Positions 26,727 to 35,059 of a stretch of DNA of 64,000 nt are shown piece by piece. The position numbers and the translations under genes are program-made. Within the stretch, counting starts at the first letter, position 1; each line of letters begins with the position of its first letter. The DNA comes from Vibrio algicola (GTDB lineage Bacteria > Pseudomonadota > Gammaproteobacteria > Enterobacterales > Vibrionaceae). The notes beneath the pieces were generated by a model, which was not told where the DNA came from, searched no databases, and was given only the letters and a program-made list of their open reading frames with translations. The stretch spans positions 876,643-940,642 of the forward strand of contig NZ_CP045700.1 in NCBI RefSeq assembly GCF_009601765.2. Reading direction: 5' to 3'.

Positions 26727-27296
26727 CTAATCACGCGACCACGGATAGACTTTTTCATCACTGTGTTTTTGGAAAAACTGATAGTTATGCTGCATAAAAT
26801 CATCTTTACGCAATAATTCTATCTGCCACGCTTGATGATCCAACTTAAAAGCAAAGTCTTTATTGGTTAGATTAAGGTAATGCAAATTACGCGGTGCAAT
26901 TCTAAATACAAGCTGTTGATTATCTTCACAATGCAGCGTGACATCTTTTGCCGCCGCCTTGTTAACCGACAGCTTGGCGTGATAAGTCATTTGAGTATCA
27001 CAAGGCATCAGCTTAATAAAAGTAAACAACATAAAGTTATTATTGGTGGTATTCACAAACGCCGAAAATTGCTGATCAATATCAACCTGCCTATATACCA
27101 GTTGGTGTGAGTGCGGCGTTCGAGCTTGTTGGATGCCATGATGCAGCGGTTGATAATCGACCCATTGCCATTTCACCCCACCATCCATAAAGGTTAATGC
27201 ACGCTGAGAGTCGTACCATAAATAAATGGTGCTTGCGACCACACAGGTAAATAATGCACATAAAAGTATAAATGCTCTTTTCTGCCAAATAGTCAC
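26727..27296 (-). CDS. Hypothetical membrane-anchored protein
   Basis: One N-terminal transmembrane helix (AFILLCALFTCVVASTIYLW) is followed by a ~150-residue soluble, probably periplasmic domain of beta-rich sequence with two cysteines (PCDTQ, HCEDN) that could form a disulfide. The family is not recognised. The frame is open to an ATG at 27413, but codons before the helix look non-coding and would overlap the promoter of the divergent gene. GTG 27296, preceded by AGAG, places the helix at the N-terminus, giving 189 residues. The start is an inference. Confidence 0.55.
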   Translation of the reverse strand: MTIWQKRAFILLCALFTCVVASTIYLWYDSQRALTFMDGGVKWQWVDYQPLHHGIQQARTPHSHQLVYRQVDIDQQFSAFVNTTNNNFMLFTFIKLMPCDTQMTYHAKLSVNKAAAKDVTLHCEDNQQLVFRIAPRNLHYLNLTNKDFAFKLDHQAWQIELLRKDDFMQHNYQFFQKHSDEKVYPWSRD

Positions 27297-27425
27297 GTTT
27301 ATCTCTGCCAAATATGTGGAATATAGTGGGATTGTACACCTAAAAAACGAATCACTCATCCTTAGTGATATTTTTAATCTAAACGCGTAAAATCCCTGCT
27401 CAATTATTATCAATTCGAGTCCATC

Positions 27426-29129
27426 ATGCTAACCATCGATCCAAATTTCACCTCTTTGCAACCGCATTGCGATGGTTTGACCTTACCAGAAAAATTCACC
27501 TTTCCATTTTGTTATGACGTCGATCCGTTATCAGAACTCGCGGCACAACAGTTGCAACAGCGCTTATTAACCCAAACTCAATGGCAATATGATTTTCAAT
27601 CAGACGGTAAGATGTTTGGGGTGTTGGTGGTGAAAAATCAACAAGGTGAACTCGGTTTTCTATCCGCGTTTTCAGGCAAACTGGCGGATCAAAATCATCT
27701 GCCTCATTTTGTGCCTCCGGTATTCGATATGTTAAAAGATGATGGATTTTTTCTGCAAGGCACGGCACCAATCAATACTATTAACACCGAGATTAAAACC
27801 TTAGAACATGCACCCAAATTGGCGGAGTTGAAACAACAGTTAAGTGATATTCAGCAACAAGCGCAAAATGAATTAGAAACGCTGCGCTTAGATATAATCA
27901 AGAGCAGAAAACAACGAAAACTCATACGAGCACAAGCGCACCATAATTTAAAAACAAGCGATTTGAACGATAGCCATTTAGAAGCACTTGAATTCGAAGC
28001 CATATTGCTCGATCTTGGCAAACAAAGCGTGGCAGAAAAAGCGCAACAAAAGCAGTTAAAACAACATTGGGCACACCAAATAGCTGAGAGTGAACAGCAC
28101 TTCAATCAATACACTGCGCAAATCAAGGCGTTAAAACAGCAACGCAAAACGCTGTCTTCCACACTGCAAAATACCCTTTTTGAGCAATATCGATTTTTAA
28201 ATCAAGCTCAACAATCTAAATCGTTATTGGATATTTTTGGAGATATCACGCCACCCGCGGGTTCTGGGGAATGCGCTGCGCCCAAACTGTTACACTACGC
28301 CTTTGAGCATCATTACACTCCAATTTCGATGGCGGAATTTTGGTGGGGAGTGTCGCCAAAATCAGAAATTCGTCAGCATAAAAAGTTCTATCCATCATGC
28401 CAAAGTAAGTGCCAGCCAATTTTAGCACACATGTTAAAAGGGATTGAATTAGATGATAATCCACTTCTTAAAAATCATGCAGAAGGCAAAGAAATTGAGA
28501 TCGTTTATCAAGATGACGCGATTGTGGTGGTCAATAAACCGGCTGAGTTTTTATCGGTGCCAGGGGTTAATGTCAAAGACTCGGTATCGACGCGACTGCA
28601 ACAACAATTTAGCGACGCTGAAGGTTTGTTTGTATTGCATCGTTTGGATATGTCGACCTCGGGTTTATTGGTGTTTGCTCTCACCCGTCGCGCTAATAAA
28701 AGCTTACAAAAACAGTTTATTACTCGTGGGGTAGAAAAGCGTTACGTGGCATTACTCGAAGGAAAAGTTTCGCAAACAAGTGGCAATATCACCCTTCCAC
28801 TGCGTGGCGATTTAGAGGATAGGCCAAGACAAATGGTGTGTCATGAACATGGTAAAGCGGCAGATACCCATTGGGAATTAATAGAGCATCAAGTGAGTAA
28901 CTCGAGCGATAACCAAGTTCGCAGCAAGGTGTACCTCTACCCTAAAACTGGACGTACTCATCAATTGCGAGTGCATTGCGCCCATATTGATGGTTTAAAC
29001 CTGCCAATTTTAGGTGATGACTTATATGGAAAAAAAGCCAATCGACTACACTTACACGCACAGCAATTGGCTTTTGATCATCCTTATACCAAACAAAGAA
29101 TGGTATTTGAGGTTGAAGCTGAGTTTTAA
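27426..29129 (+). CDS. RluA family pseudouridine synthase with long N-terminal coiled coil
   Basis: A 567-residue enzyme that isomerises uridine in rRNA or tRNA. The C-terminal ~220 residues form the RluA catalytic domain: VYQDDAIVVVNKPAEFLSVPG, then HRLDMSTSGLLVFAL with the catalytic aspartate (HRLD), and KTGRTHQLRVH. Residues ~120-255 are Gln/Lys/Glu-rich and strongly coiled-coil. The extreme N-terminus has its own folded segment (VLVVKNQQGELGFLSAFSGK). This long form occurs in Vibrio alongside the ordinary RluA; the RNA target is not known to me. Confidence 0.88.
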   Translation: MLTIDPNFTSLQPHCDGLTLPEKFTFPFCYDVDPLSELAAQQLQQRLLTQTQWQYDFQSDGKMFGVLVVKNQQGELGFLSAFSGKLADQNHLPHFVPPVFDMLKDDGFFLQGTAPINTINTEIKTLEHAPKLAELKQQLSDIQQQAQNELETLRLDIIKSRKQRKLIRAQAHHNLKTSDLNDSHLEALEFEAILLDLGKQSVAEKAQQKQLKQHWAHQIAESEQHFNQYTAQIKALKQQRKTLSSTLQNTLFEQYRFLNQAQQSKSLLDIFGDITPPAGSGECAAPKLLHYAFEHHYTPISMAEFWWGVSPKSEIRQHKKFYPSCQSKCQPILAHMLKGIELDDNPLLKNHAEGKEIEIVYQDDAIVVVNKPAEFLSVPGVNVKDSVSTRLQQQFSDAEGLFVLHRLDMSTSGLLVFALTRRANKSLQKQFITRGVEKRYVALLEGKVSQTSGNITLPLRGDLEDRPRQMVCHEHGKAADTHWELIEHQVSNSSDNQVRSKVYLYPKTGRTHQLRVHCAHIDGLNLPILGDDLYGKKANRLHLHAQQLAFDHPYTKQRMVFEVEAEF

Positions 29130-29132
29130 ATA

Positions 29133-29693
29133 TTAATCCTCAACCCCATCAAGTTTGCGGATCAATCTCGCGGGTGTGCCACCATACAAACAATCTGGTG
29201 GTACATCTTGATTCACTACCGAATTGGCGGCTATCACTGAGCGAGCACCAATGGTGACGCCTTGATTGATCACCGTATTGCCACCAATCCAGACATCATC
29301 TTCCACCACAATCGGTTTACTGAACGTCTCCCAACGATGTCGGCTGCGATAATCCATAGAGTGACTGGCAGTATAAAACTGCACGCTAGGAGCGATTAAC
29401 ACATGATCACCAATGGTGATCGAGGCATTATCCAACATCACGACATTCATATTAATAAACGTATTTTCACCAACAAATATGCTTTTACCAAATTCACAGC
29501 AAAAAGGGGGAGAGATAATACTTTGCTCACCAATGCTACCTAGCATCTCTTTTAAAATATCATGCTGATCTTGCATAGTGATAGATTGATTAAGCCTTAG
29601 CTTTAATTTTGAGGTCTTCTCTCGGACATCAGCAATGCTGGCATCTAAGCCATCAAAGTCTTGTCCTGCCAGCATTTTTTCAAATTCAGTCAT
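29133..29693 (-). CDS. Sugar O-acetyltransferase (maltose acetyltransferase/NodL family)
   Basis: A 186-residue left-handed beta-helix acetyltransferase. After the family N-terminus MTEFEKMLAG come hexapeptide repeats (ITIGDHVLIAPSVQFYTASH with the catalytic histidine in TASH, IVVEDDVWIGGNTVINQGVTI, RSVIAANSVV) and the C-terminal GGTPARLIRKL. An in-frame ATG four codons earlier includes the ribosome site GGAAG, so 29693 is chosen. It converges on the pseudouridine synthase gene with only 3 bp between stops. Acetyl-CoA is the donor; the sugar is unknown. Confidence 0.88.
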   Translation of the reverse strand: MTEFEKMLAGQDFDGLDASIADVREKTSKLKLRLNQSITMQDQHDILKEMLGSIGEQSIISPPFCCEFGKSIFVGENTFINMNVVMLDNASITIGDHVLIAPSVQFYTASHSMDYRSRHRWETFSKPIVVEDDVWIGGNTVINQGVTIGARSVIAANSVVNQDVPPDCLYGGTPARLIRKLDGVED

Positions 29694-29753
29694 CCGTACT
29701 TCCATTGCAATTCTTTTACATAAAACAGATTGGCACTTAAAGCAGATAGGTAT

Positions 29754-29830
29754 TTAAAACCTATTCACTCTTAAAACCTATTCACTCTTAAAACCTATTC
29801 ACTCTTAAAACATATTCGCTCTTAAAACAT
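29754..29830. repeat. 4.5 copies of a 17-bp tandem repeat at the marC stop codon
   Basis: Units TTAAAACCTATTCACTC start at 29754, 29771 and 29788 (identical). A variant TTAAAACATATTCGCTC starts at 29805, and a partial TTAAAACAT at 29822-29830 contains the stop and last codons of the MarC gene. The array appears to have grown from the gene end. Confidence 0.92.
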
Positions 29831-30421
29831 AAAGGTTTTCACGCCTGACAGAATAAATTGCACCCCCATCGCAATCACAATCACCCCCATATAACTAGTG
29901 ATCATTTTTCGAGCGGTGGTCGGTTCTTTATTGTCACCAGAAGACTGGATAGAAAGTACGAAAACTAGCGCCAACACCAGCAAAGTCGCGCCAACACCAA
30001 TCATTGCTGTTAATGGAATACCTAACGAAGAATGACTGGCCGCGACGGTAATAACCCCAGTAATCGTGCCAGGGCTAGCCGCAAATAAAATGAGTGGTGC
30101 AACTGAACCTGCGCTTGGATGTTCTTCTAGATCTTGATTTTTAGATTGCGCCGATTTAATCATACCCGCGCCGATCCACACTAAAATACCACCACCCGCA
30201 CAAGAAAATGCTTGTAATGAAATACCAAACACATGCAGTAATGAAGTGCCACCAAAGGCTGCCAGTAGTAAGACAATACCGATAGTTACAACGGTTTTAA
30301 ACGCCTCTTTAAATTTTTGCTCTTTGTTGAGATTACTGGTGCATTCATTAAACATCTGCGCACAAATGGCAGGGTTGACCAGCGCAAGGATAGTCAGGGT
30401 TGCTTGAATAAATTCTTTCAT
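29822..30421 (-). CDS. MarC family integral membrane protein
   Basis: A 199-residue inner-membrane protein with six hydrophobic helices and the MarC/YhgN signature: LALVNPAICAQMF in helix 1, LQAFSCAGGGILVWIGAGMI in helix 3, and LILFAASPGTITGVITVA, which contains the conserved S/P-G-x-I-T loop. The C-terminus is YMGVIVIAMGVQFILSGV. MarC proteins were once linked to antibiotic resistance but have no proven function; the NAAT (amino acid transporter) label is by family only. A 17-bp tandem array begins at its stop codon. Confidence 0.87.
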   Translation of the reverse strand: MKEFIQATLTILALVNPAICAQMFNECTSNLNKEQKFKEAFKTVVTIGIVLLLAAFGGTSLLHVFGISLQAFSCAGGGILVWIGAGMIKSAQSKNQDLEEHPSAGSVAPLILFAASPGTITGVITVAASHSSLGIPLTAMIGVGATLLVLALVFVLSIQSSGDNKEPTTARKMITSYMGVIVIAMGVQFILSGVKTFMF

Positions 30422-30563
30422 CGAGTCGTTGTTATACCTATGGTGTTATTTGCCATGCTTATTGGATTTATCTTATTTAATTCTAAGCCTTAACCAGATT
30501 GAGTTCTAATAAAAAATGATGGTATTTTAATCTGTTAGCATTCAATTAATCATCTCACAACGC

Positions 30564-30734
30564 TCACCCCACACCGGCTATCGCATGAATAGCAGTCGTA
30601 TCATACCGCGAGATTTGTGTATCACTTTGTCCAACCAATAATGCAATCTCAGTGCAGCCTAGGATCTTTTGAGGTAAAAATGGCAGACCTAAAGTATTGC
30701 ATCCTTGCTCATTAACGATAGAGTCAAAGATCGG
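30564..30734 (-). pseudogene. Remnant of an aspartate/glutamate racemase gene (C-terminal end)
   Basis: On the minus strand, after an in-frame TAA at 30735-30737, the frame reads PIFDSIVNEQGCNTLG, then KILGCTEIALLV, then YDTTAIHAIAGVG and a stop. G-C-T-E carries the second catalytic cysteine of PLP-independent Asp/Glu racemases, and DTTAIHA is their C-terminal signature. The N-terminal catalytic half and about 25 internal residues are missing, and no start or ribosome site is seen. It is a decayed gene inside an otherwise empty 342-bp spacer. Confidence 0.72.
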
Positions 30735-30763
30735 TTAATGACAATCATGCTAACAGGTTATTT

Positions 30764-31699
30764 ATGACTTTTCTCACCAACAACAAGTACACCTTTTTTG
30801 GGATTGCCGCCATTTTACTGTGGAGCTGCGTTACCGCTTTTATTCGTGATTTATCTGAGTTGTTTGGCCCAACGGGTGGCGCGGCTTTGATGTATAGCGT
30901 GAGTGCGATTTTTTTGATGTTGGTGATGGGCATACCAAAAATCAAACATTATCCGAAGCGCTATTTAATCATTGGAGGTACCTTGTTTGTCGCCTATGAA
31001 GTCTGCTTGGCATTGTCGCTTGGTTTGGCTAATAGCCGCCATCAAGCGATGGAAATGGCGATTATCAATTACTTATGGCCAGCGTTAACCATTCTATTTT
31101 CTGTAATATTGAGCAAAAATAAGGTCAATATCTTAGTTTATCCGAGCATCTTATTAGCCTTTTCTGGCGTGGCTTGGTGCATATCCGGTGACCAAGGGCT
31201 TTCACTTGAAACTTTAATGCATAATATTGCTGATAACCCTATTACTTATCTTATGGCATTTTCTGCCGCCATCATTTGGGCTTTTTATTGTGTGATCACC
31301 ACTAGGATCAGCAATGGTAAAAATGCAATTGCCCTGTTTTTTGCCGCCACCGCGATAACATTATGGGTAAAATATGCTTTTAGTCATGAGCCCAGTTTTC
31401 ACTTCACTCCACACTCTACGCTGATATTACTTCTTTCAGGCATTGTGATCGGAACGGGTTATGCTTTGTGGAATCAGGCGATGATCGGCGGCAATATTAT
31501 TCTTTTGGGAACACTGTCCTATTTCACACCAGTCTTCTCTACTTTGTTTGCTTCGTTTTACTTATCGATTTCTCTGGGTGGCTCATTTTGGCAAGGCGTA
31601 TTCCTGGTAACGTTAGGATCTCTTATTTGCTTTATCGTAACGCGCTCGAAAACGCCACAACCAGAAAATAAGCACACCGCCGTCAAACCCTCAGAATAA
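30764..31699 (+). CDS. yddG: DMT-superfamily exporter, YddG-like
   Basis: A 311-residue protein with about ten transmembrane helices in two EamA halves (helix 1 FFGIAAILLWSCVTAFIRDL, second half YLMAFSAAIIWAFYCVITTR). The pattern SRHQAMEMAIINYLWPALTILFSV resembles YddG, the exporter of aromatic amino acids and metabolites such as methyl viologen. The C-terminus is hydrophilic (TRSKTPQPENK). It starts 26 bp beyond the racemase remnant. It could export other amino acids; the substrate is inferred from family only. Confidence 0.82.
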   Translation: MTFLTNNKYTFFGIAAILLWSCVTAFIRDLSELFGPTGGAALMYSVSAIFLMLVMGIPKIKHYPKRYLIIGGTLFVAYEVCLALSLGLANSRHQAMEMAIINYLWPALTILFSVILSKNKVNILVYPSILLAFSGVAWCISGDQGLSLETLMHNIADNPITYLMAFSAAIIWAFYCVITTRISNGKNAIALFFAATAITLWVKYAFSHEPSFHFTPHSTLILLLSGIVIGTGYALWNQAMIGGNIILLGTLSYFTPVFSTLFASFYLSISLGGSFWQGVFLVTLGSLICFIVTRSKTPQPENKHTAVKPSE

Positions 31700-31819
31700 A
31701 TATCGATTAAAAACAAAGCCTCAAGCCAATCTGACTAAAAAACACCCAACTTAGTATTGACGATAATAAAAACGCCCTATAAGATACATCTCAAATGCAA
31801 CTTATAAACAGGAATCAAC

Positions 31820-31984
31820 ATGGCACTTTCATTTACTAAAATTTTCAAAAAAGACGACGCGAAAGCAGAAGATGCGAAATTAGTACAGCAACCAACAGCA
31901 AATGAAGCTCAGTCTGCTGAAAGCACTGAAAAGAAAGCCAAGAAACATGGCGAACCTGGTGTTTGTTGCGGTTCTTGCTCGTAA
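31820..31984 (+). CDS. CCGSCS-motif mini-protein (54 residues)
   Basis: A very short gene with ATG at 31820 preceded by AGGA eight bases away, ending TAA 31982-31984. The protein begins MALSFTKIFKKDDAKAED, continues with a charged Ala/Glu/Lys/Gln-rich linker, and ends EPGVCCGSCS, which matches the small family known as CCGSCS motif protein. The four-residue cluster with three cysteines at the very C-terminus suggests metal or thiol chemistry, or a recognition tag; the function is unknown. It converges on a second hflX gene, across a hairpin. Confidence 0.85.
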   Translation: MALSFTKIFKKDDAKAEDAKLVQQPTANEAQSAESTEKKAKKHGEPGVCCGSCS

Positions 31985-32030
31985 GATCTTCTCTGCTAAG
32001 CCCGACTGATTAGAGCAACCCCAAATACAT

Positions 32031-32083
32031 AAAAGCCCGCTCAGCAATGTGTGAAGTGATCCCTTAAACTTCTGGGCTTTTTA
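32031..32083. terminator. Bidirectional terminator between CCGSCS gene and hflX-like gene
   Basis: Outer stem AAAAGCCC (32031-32038) / GGGCTTTT (32074-32081), enclosing an inner GAAGT...ACTTC hairpin. T-rich on the plus-strand exit and A-rich before the stem, so it can act both ways. Confidence 0.7.
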
Positions 32084-32100
32084 AGTATTCATCTATATCG

Positions 32101-33447
32101 CTATAACTTCAACATTCGCTTTTTCAATCGCGCCAGTTCAATCGGATTAGAGCGCACCGTCAGCTTAATATGGTCATATTCATATTCTTCTTTAGTAACA
32201 CTCATGCTCGAGCGAATTTCACCCATAATGCCTTTCGCGGTATAGGGCACGATAACTTCTTCTTCAATCATTTCGTGTTCCGCTACATCCACAATATATT
32301 GATGCAGTTTCGCCACATCCAGCGGATCGCGCGTTGAAGTCATCATCGCATCAGGGAATTCTTCCATTAATGCTTGTTGTTGCTCAAAGCTCAATTGATC
32401 AGATTTATTCAAGACCAATAATTTCTTGATATCGTCCACACCTACTTCGGCTAGTACTTCATGCACCACATCAAGTTGCAGGCGGAATGTAGCATCTGAC
32501 GCATCCACCACATACAGCAATAATGACGCATCATGCGCTTCGGCCAAGGTTGAGTGAAATGATGCCACAAGATCATGCGGCAGTTTCTTAATAAAACCCA
32601 CCGTATCTGACACTAATATGCGCGGTTGGGTTTCTGGAGACAAGGCTCGCACTGTGGTGTCTAAAGTGGCGAACAATTTATTTTCGACTAACACTTCACT
32701 GCCAGTAAGCGCTCGCATCATCGAAGATTTACCGGCATTGGTGTAACCCACTAACGCGACACAAAATAATTCTGAACGTTGACGACGACGCCCTTTTAGT
32801 TCGGCTTGAACGCTGACTAACTCGCGTCTAAGTTCGGCTAATTGATCGCGTACTTTACGGCGGTCCAGCTCAAGCGTGGTTTCACCCGCGCCTTTACCCA
32901 TTTGGCGTTCTTTATTGCCAATGGTCGATTCTCGCAAGCGAGGGGCAACATAGTTAAGGCGTGCAATTTCAACTTGTAGTCGCGCGGTTCGAGTCCGAGC
33001 ATGACGGCTGAAGATTTCAATAATAATGCCAGTACGATCATACACTTCAACCCCGAGCTGATTCTCAACATTACGCAGTTGTGATGGGCTTAAATCACAG
33101 TCAAACACCACCACATCAGCGCACGCAAAAGGCAGATCTTCACTCGGGAGCTCATCCCAAGACGATTCATCCAGCAGTACTTCGCCAAATTCATCTTCAT
33201 CGTCTTCCATCTCACCTTTATTACCCGTGAGATGAGCAATTTCAGCCAGTTTTCCCTCACCTAATACATTTTGTCTTTGATTTGAACGTTGCATTTGTGA
33301 CTGCGTACCAACCACTTTAAAGCCCAAAGTCGTGACTAAGCGGCCCAGTTCTGCCAACGATTCCGCTGCTTCTTCACCTTTAAATTGCGGTGTGCAGATA
33401 GAAATAAGTAATGCATGATTCAGTGATGGTTTTGCCGTTAACTTCAT
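32101..33447 (-). CDS. HflX-family GTPase (second, non-hfq-linked type)
   Basis: A 448-residue ribosome-associated GTPase. The HflX N-domain includes VVGTQSQMQRSN and NVLGEGKLAEIA, the helical linker has the diagnostic GKGAGETTLELDRR, and the G domain has G1 GYTNAGKSS (234-242), switch I ATLDTTVR, G3 DTVGF (281-285) and G4 NKSD near 348. An acidic insertion lies at ~75-105 (GEMEDDEDEFGE...). HflX splits stalled or 100S ribosomes. The usual hflX is beside hfq; this copy instead lies between two small cysteine-motif genes, so it is likely a specialised paralogue (inference). Confidence 0.9.
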   Translation of the reverse strand: MKLTAKPSLNHALLISICTPQFKGEEAAESLAELGRLVTTLGFKVVGTQSQMQRSNQRQNVLGEGKLAEIAHLTGNKGEMEDDEDEFGEVLLDESSWDELPSEDLPFACADVVVFDCDLSPSQLRNVENQLGVEVYDRTGIIIEIFSRHARTRTARLQVEIARLNYVAPRLRESTIGNKERQMGKGAGETTLELDRRKVRDQLAELRRELVSVQAELKGRRRQRSELFCVALVGYTNAGKSSMMRALTGSEVLVENKLFATLDTTVRALSPETQPRILVSDTVGFIKKLPHDLVASFHSTLAEAHDASLLLYVVDASDATFRLQLDVVHEVLAEVGVDDIKKLLVLNKSDQLSFEQQQALMEEFPDAMMTSTRDPLDVAKLHQYIVDVAEHEMIEEEVIVPYTAKGIMGEIRSSMSVTKEEYEYDHIKLTVRSNPIELARLKKRMLKL

Positions 33448-33746
33448 AATTTTGATATTCGTGCACCTAACAGTGCAAACCTAGTGTTATCGAAAGTAAT
33501 GTGATCCTACGCTGTTATGGCTAAGCTTGATACAGCAAGGCGTGACTATTTATTTATAGGCGATTAAACCATTGATATTAAAAGTGAGAACCAAACGATA
33601 AAATCAATCTCATGCTCACAATAACGATTAACATTCCGCGATTCCTGATAAAGAAGTCTACCTCATCATCGAAACTTTAGCCGCTAGGACAAAAAGTGCG
33701 TATACTCGCCGGCTAGCAAATCGCTCAATTATATTTGGAAAGCATC
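33448..33746. other. Divergent promoter region of the hflX-like and SEC-C genes
   Basis: No gene seen in ~300 bp. A plausible plus-strand -10 TATACT at 33701-33706 lies about 40 bp before the SEC-C start. No clear operator. Confidence 0.4.
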
Positions 33747-34079
33747 ATGTCAAAGCAATTCTTCAAAGGCCGTATTGAAACTCGTCAAAACCATGTTAAA
33801 TCTGGCTACAACGTTAACCGTGAAATCAAAGCAGGAAGCGAAGAAGCGCCATTAAACCTTATCGTCACCAGTGAAGCGCGCCAAACTGAAATTGAAGCGA
33901 TTTTAGAGCAACATCAGTTAGTGGCAACTATCACGCTGGATGCGACTCAACAAGAAAATATTGTTGAATTAGATACGGTGCTCAATAAGCCACAACCGAC
34001 CACCTTTGAAAAAACACCGAACCGTAATGATCCATGTACTTGCGGCAGTGGTAAAAAATACAAGAAATGCTGTGCTTAA
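33747..34079 (+). CDS. SEC-C motif protein, PBPRA1643-like family
   Basis: A 110-residue protein. A conserved N-terminal domain ([20 protein letters not shown]) with an alpha/beta middle is followed by a Pro/Thr linker and a terminal SEC-C zinc motif [19 protein letters not shown] (C97, C99, C108, C109). SEC-C tails bind zinc and in SecA contact SecB and the ribosome. The family is one I associate with the name PBPRA1643. A TTG 12 bases upstream is in frame, but GGAA precedes ATG 33747 at good spacing. It is divergent from the hflX-like gene. Confidence 0.88.
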   Translation: MSKQFFKGRIETRQNHVKSGYNVNREIKAGSEEAPLNLIVTSEARQTEIEAILEQHQLVATITLDATQQENIVELDTVLNKPQPTTFEKTPNRNDPCTCGSGKKYKKCCA

Positions 34080-34085
34080 TTTTTA

Positions 34086-35003
34086 TTAACAGCCTTTTAT
34101 AGCGCTCAGATATTGTTTACGAAAATCTCGGGGTGACAGCCCATGATATTTACGGAAGCGATGAGTAAAGTTAAAAGGATCGGGGTAACCCAACCGATGG
34201 GCGATCATCGCGATCGTCCAGTCTCGGTGGCGCAACAAATCGGCCGCTTTTTCCATTCTAAAACGTATTAATTGCTGGCTCGGCGTCTGTTGATACAACT
34301 GCTTTGAAATTCGATTTAACTGCTCTTCACTCAAAAAGCTGCGTTTGGCGATCTCTTTGACCGTCCAAGGTAAATGCAATTGCGCTTCCACTTGATTAAA
34401 CACACTCTGCACTCGGAGCGAAGCATTCGAAGGTTGGCTATCGGTTGAACCAAGCAGAATTCGAGTCAACTCACTAAGCAATAATTGCCGAAACGTCGAA
34501 CGACCTTGGAGCCCCCTATCTTGCCCTTCTTGATGTAATAAATTCAAAATAGACCAAACTGATTCGCACATATGAGTCGGTTCGACTCTTTGCGCGCTAT
34601 TATCGAGTTGTTGCCACTTATGGGTTTTCGGCAGTAATATCCATGCCACTTGCCAATAATTGTTATCACCGAGTTCAAAACGAAACGGGATGCCTTCGGG
34701 TAAAATGGTCACGGTGTTCGCTTCGACTTGCTGAATACCTTGTTTGGTTAGTAATCGTCCCCCTCCTGCTTGGGTAAACAATAAGGTATGAATTTCTGGT
34801 AGCTTTCGTTCAACAATGTAGCCATCAGAAAGATCGGCCAACCCAGCCATCGTGATCCCTTCAGCGCCCAATTCAGCGATCTCCGATTGAACCACAAAAC
34901 GTTCTTTGCAACTATCTGCGAGGTAGATCTGATCTTGCCAATCTCGAACGGCTAGATTTTGCCCAATGACAGATTTGCACAGGTTTTCTCTGATTTCAAA
35001 CAT
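34086..35003 (-). CDS. AraC family transcriptional regulator
   Basis: A 305-residue regulator with an N-terminal cupin-like sensing domain (ITMAGLADLSDGYIVERKLPEIHTLLFT) and a C-terminal pair of helix-turn-helices (WTVKEIAKRSFLSEEQLNRISKQLYQQTPSQQLI; TIAMIAHRLGYPDPFNFTHRFRKYHGLSPRDFRK). It is transcribed divergently from a MATE pump with only 56 bp between starts, so it probably controls that pump and itself. The inducer is unknown. Confidence 0.88.
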   Translation of the reverse strand: MFEIRENLCKSVIGQNLAVRDWQDQIYLADSCKERFVVQSEIAELGAEGITMAGLADLSDGYIVERKLPEIHTLLFTQAGGGRLLTKQGIQQVEANTVTILPEGIPFRFELGDNNYWQVAWILLPKTHKWQQLDNSAQRVEPTHMCESVWSILNLLHQEGQDRGLQGRSTFRQLLLSELTRILLGSTDSQPSNASLRVQSVFNQVEAQLHLPWTVKEIAKRSFLSEEQLNRISKQLYQQTPSQQLIRFRMEKAADLLRHRDWTIAMIAHRLGYPDPFNFTHRFRKYHGLSPRDFRKQYLSAIKGC

Positions 35004-35059
35004 GTTGATTTACTCAAAGCTCTTTTATATTTGCAACCTCAGCATGAGGAAAATTGCGT

